From contig JALOBK010000020.1 of NCBI GenBank assembly GCA_023228325.1, positions 1 through 5,059 on the forward strand: a stretch of DNA of 5,059 nt. Direction: 5' to 3'. Shown here piece by piece: positions 3,181 through 5,059 of the stretch; position 1 is the stretch's first letter, and each line of letters starts with the position of its first letter. Below the pieces are notes generated by a model. It made no database searches. It was not told where the DNA came from and was given only the letters and a program-made list of their open reading frames with translations. The DNA is from a bacterium. Its GTDB lineage: Bacteria > Auribacterota > UBA6266. A program made the position numbers and the translations under genes.

Positions 3181-4836
3181 ATGACACTGGATGACTTTAT
3201 GCGGCGACTCGAAGGGGTGCGACCAAACGGCAAGGGATTCACCGCCAGGTGTCCAGGCCCGGCCCATGGCCACGGTGACAGGCACAACAGCCTATCCGTG
3301 ACTCCCGGCGACGACGGGCGCATCCTCCTCAACTGCTTCACTGGGTGCTCCACCGATGACATCGTGTCGGCGCTCGGCCTGACCATGGCGGATCTCATGC
3401 CGCCGAAGGACAACCGGCCGCGCAACGAAACGGTCTACAAGCTGGTCATCGGCCCCGGTGATGTGGTAGAGCATGTCCGCGTCGAGAAGGCGGACGGGAG
3501 CAAGGATTTTTTCTGGAGGCGCAACGGACAATCCGGACTCCAGGGGCTCAAGGTCCGAGACCTGCCACTGTACCGGCCGGATCGAAATCGTATTTGGGAG
3601 GACGGCGACAGGATAACGATCTGCGAGGGCGAGAAAGCGGCAATCGCGGCTGAGGGGCTCGGTCTCGCTGCCTACGGCACGGTATGCGGGGCGGCCGCCT
3701 GTCCGTCCGTCTCAGTACTCAAGCCGGTATGTGCCGGCCGCCACGTGCTGCTATGGGCCGACAACGACGACCCCGGACGCGCGCACATGAAGTCCATCGC
3801 AGGGGCGCTGACGGGGCTCGCCGCAAGCGTGACGACGTTCTGGACTGGCGGCCCGAAGGACGACGCCGCCGACTACGAGGGTACGCTCGCCGACCTGAAT
3901 CAGCTCATCGAATTTCAGAAACACGCCGGGCTCGTCCGGCTCGGCGAAGTCATCCACGCCACCCTCGACGACCTGGCCCGGTACTCGGCAGGGGATTATG
4001 GCGGCCGCGTCCAAACCGGCATCGACAAGCTCGACCAGGCCCTTCGGGGCGGGATGATGCCCGGCGCGGTGTACCTGCTGGGCGCTCCAAGCGGACATGG
4101 TAAAACAACCATCGTCCAGGAGTGGGCGTTCCGCGCGGCGGCGCATGGTCCTGTGCTCATCGTGTCGCCTGAGATGTCCACCGGCGAGCTCGCCGAGCGC
4201 GCTATCATTCGCAGGTCACTGACGCCACTGTGGAAGAGAGCTCCGTGGATGCCGGCGGACACACGCCGAGCCGCGACCCTTGCGCACATGGAAGCGGCTA
4301 CCCTGCTACGACGCGAGAACCTGCCCGTGTACGTGCTCGACGATTCGGATGTAGACATGGGCAAGGTGATGGAGAAGGCCCGGGCGCTCGACGGCGTCCG
4401 CCTCGTGGTCATCGACTACGCGCAAGAGGTCGCCGACAAGACATCGGCTGTGCGGTATCGCGCCGTCGGCGAGGTGGCAAGCCAGGCCATCGCACTGGGG
4501 CGCGAGCTTGGATCAGCGATCCTGGTGGCGTCGCAGGTCAACATCGTGCAAGAATCGGACGGCTCGACTGGGTACAGATTCCGCGAGACTGCAGAGCTGG
4601 AGAGCAGGTCTCATTGCTCGATGATTTTCGAGATCAAGCGCAAGAAGCAGCCGAACGAACGCGGGTTCTGTGATGTCGACACGGCGCACCTCATCGCGCG
4701 CAAAAACAGATCCGGCCCGCTGTTTCGATTGCAAGTCGACTATCGTCCGGACATCTATTTTGTGAGCAACTACAAACCCGAGGAAGCAAAGCCGTGGGCT
4801 CCGCCCGATCGCGGCGAGATGGAGGAGGGATACTGA
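3181..4836 (+). CDS. Bifunctional primase-helicase (T7 gp4-like), 551 aa
   Basis: ATG 3181 is preceded by AGAGGG with a 7-nt gap; an in-frame TTG at 3148 has no such site. Domains in order: a CHC2-like zinc-binding region with C24, H29, C52 and C56 (RCPGPAH, then LLNCFTGC), the first pair separated by four residues rather than the usual two; a Toprim domain with E149 (CEGEKAA) and the D194/D196 motif ADNDDPG; and a RecA/DnaB-type (SF4) helicase domain from about 270. The latter has Walker A GAPSGHGKT (301-309), the catalytic glutamate E331 (VSPEMS), Walker B VVIDYAQ with D412, sensor Q452 (VASQVN) and an arginine-finger segment ARKNRSGP (506-513). Length is close to T7 gp4 (566 aa). It should unwind DNA and make RNA primers at the phage fork. 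It lies 36 nt after the initiator gene and one base before the next start, suggesting coupled translation. All key residues are intact. Confidence 0.93.
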   Translation: MTLDDFMRRLEGVRPNGKGFTARCPGPAHGHGDRHNSLSVTPGDDGRILLNCFTGCSTDDIVSALGLTMADLMPPKDNRPRNETVYKLVIGPGDVVEHVRVEKADGSKDFFWRRNGQSGLQGLKVRDLPLYRPDRNRIWEDGDRITICEGEKAAIAAEGLGLAAYGTVCGAAACPSVSVLKPVCAGRHVLLWADNDDPGRAHMKSIAGALTGLAASVTTFWTGGPKDDAADYEGTLADLNQLIEFQKHAGLVRLGEVIHATLDDLARYSAGDYGGRVQTGIDKLDQALRGGMMPGAVYLLGAPSGHGKTTIVQEWAFRAAAHGPVLIVSPEMSTGELAERAIIRRSLTPLWKRAPWMPADTRRAATLAHMEAATLLRRENLPVYVLDDSDVDMGKVMEKARALDGVRLVVIDYAQEVADKTSAVRYRAVGEVASQAIALGRELGSAILVASQVNIVQESDGSTGYRFRETAELESRSHCSMIFEIKRKKQPNERGFCDVDTAHLIARKNRSGPLFRLQVDYRPDIYFVSNYKPEEAKPWAPPDRGEMEEGY

Positions 4837-4837
4837 A

Positions 4838-5059
4838 ATGTGTAAACCAGCGAGTATGATTGTGACTCGAACATCCGTGCTGATGTGCGGCACGGACAGA
4901 CACTCGGACATCCGCGAGAAACACCACCTGCGGGACGACCTCCCCGCCGGGCGGCGCGATTGGGTGCCGGTGGAGATATACCCGGACGATGGAGACTACA
5001 GCCGCCCGGCGTCTGAGTGGCGTCTCCATACCGATCTGCCGCTCGGCGAATGGCCGGAC
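4838..5059 (+). CDS. Small phage protein, N-terminal 74 residues, cut by window end
   Basis: ATG at 4838 follows GGAGGAGGGA (4821-4830) with a 7-nt gap and begins one base after the primase-helicase stop, so translation is probably coupled. The frame stays open for 74 codons to the window edge, so length and C-terminus are unknown. The start MCKPASMIVTRTSVLMCGTD, followed by an HSDIREKHHLRDD segment and VPVEIYPDDGDY, resembles a group of uncharacterised phage proteins that begin MCKPAS and continue with a short beta-rich domain. I recall the pattern but no function. There is no membrane segment or signal peptide. Cysteines lie at positions 2 and 17. Confidence 0.78.
   Translation, partial: MCKPASMIVTRTSVLMCGTDRHSDIREKHHLRDDLPAGRRDWVPVEIYPDDGDYSRPASEWRLHTDLPLGEWPD

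Noticed and set aside
2632..3285. Minus-strand 217-codon frame, and other minus-strand frames at 3751-5029
   Set aside because: They are antisense to the well-supported initiator and primase-helicase genes, lack ribosome sites and show no recognisable domain.

Overview
The window looks like the early/replication region of a phage, prophage or phage-like element from a host with a fairly GC-rich genome. Evidence: a chain of small, closely spaced genes with strong Shine-Dalgarno sites, a winged-helix initiator-like protein, a T7 gp4-type primase-helicase, unrecognised small proteins, and a divergent control region with repeated operator-like sites. No integrase, repressor, structural gene or host gene is visible, so temperate versus lytic lifestyle and host taxon cannot be read from this piece. 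The first half of the initiator gene is visibly less GC-rich than its neighbours.

Layout. Positions 1-94 hold a tRNA-like series of hairpins on the minus strand, cut by the window edge and not a canonical tRNA. I see nothing convincing at 95-198. A minus-strand intrinsic terminator (199-228) closes a leftward unit of two small unknown genes (54 aa, 244-408; 79 aa, 590-829), separated by a GC-rich spacer with hairpins. Between 830 and 1072 lies a divergent control region with three copies of an 18-bp site and a 16-bp perfect palindrome. A nearly identical ~33-nt leader that includes the ribosome binding site appears in inverted orientation at both of its borders. The rightward unit reads: a possible 31-aa leader peptide (1073-1168), a 317-aa protein with a 28-unit Ala-Trp/Arg triplet repeat (1182-2135), an initiator-like protein (2170-3144), a zinc-finger/Toprim/RecA-type primase-helicase (3181-4836), and the start of a small conserved-looking gene that runs off the end (4838-5059).

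Main finding. Inside the initiator gene, at the junction between its N-terminal DNA-binding half and its C-terminal half, is an array of 10-bp-phased motifs. Nine contain RTWAC in either orientation (2541-2630) and four continue as CAGAACAGAT-like decamers with four GATC sites (2631-2673). Ten is not a multiple of three, so codon structure cannot explain the phasing. The same GTTAC core forms a perfect 7-bp inverted repeat over the initiator's own Shine-Dalgarno sequence (2143-2163). I infer a replication origin embedded in its initiator gene, as in phage lambda O, combined with an autoregulatory operator or RNA switch using the same core. The next gene supplies the primase and helicase that would act at the opened origin.
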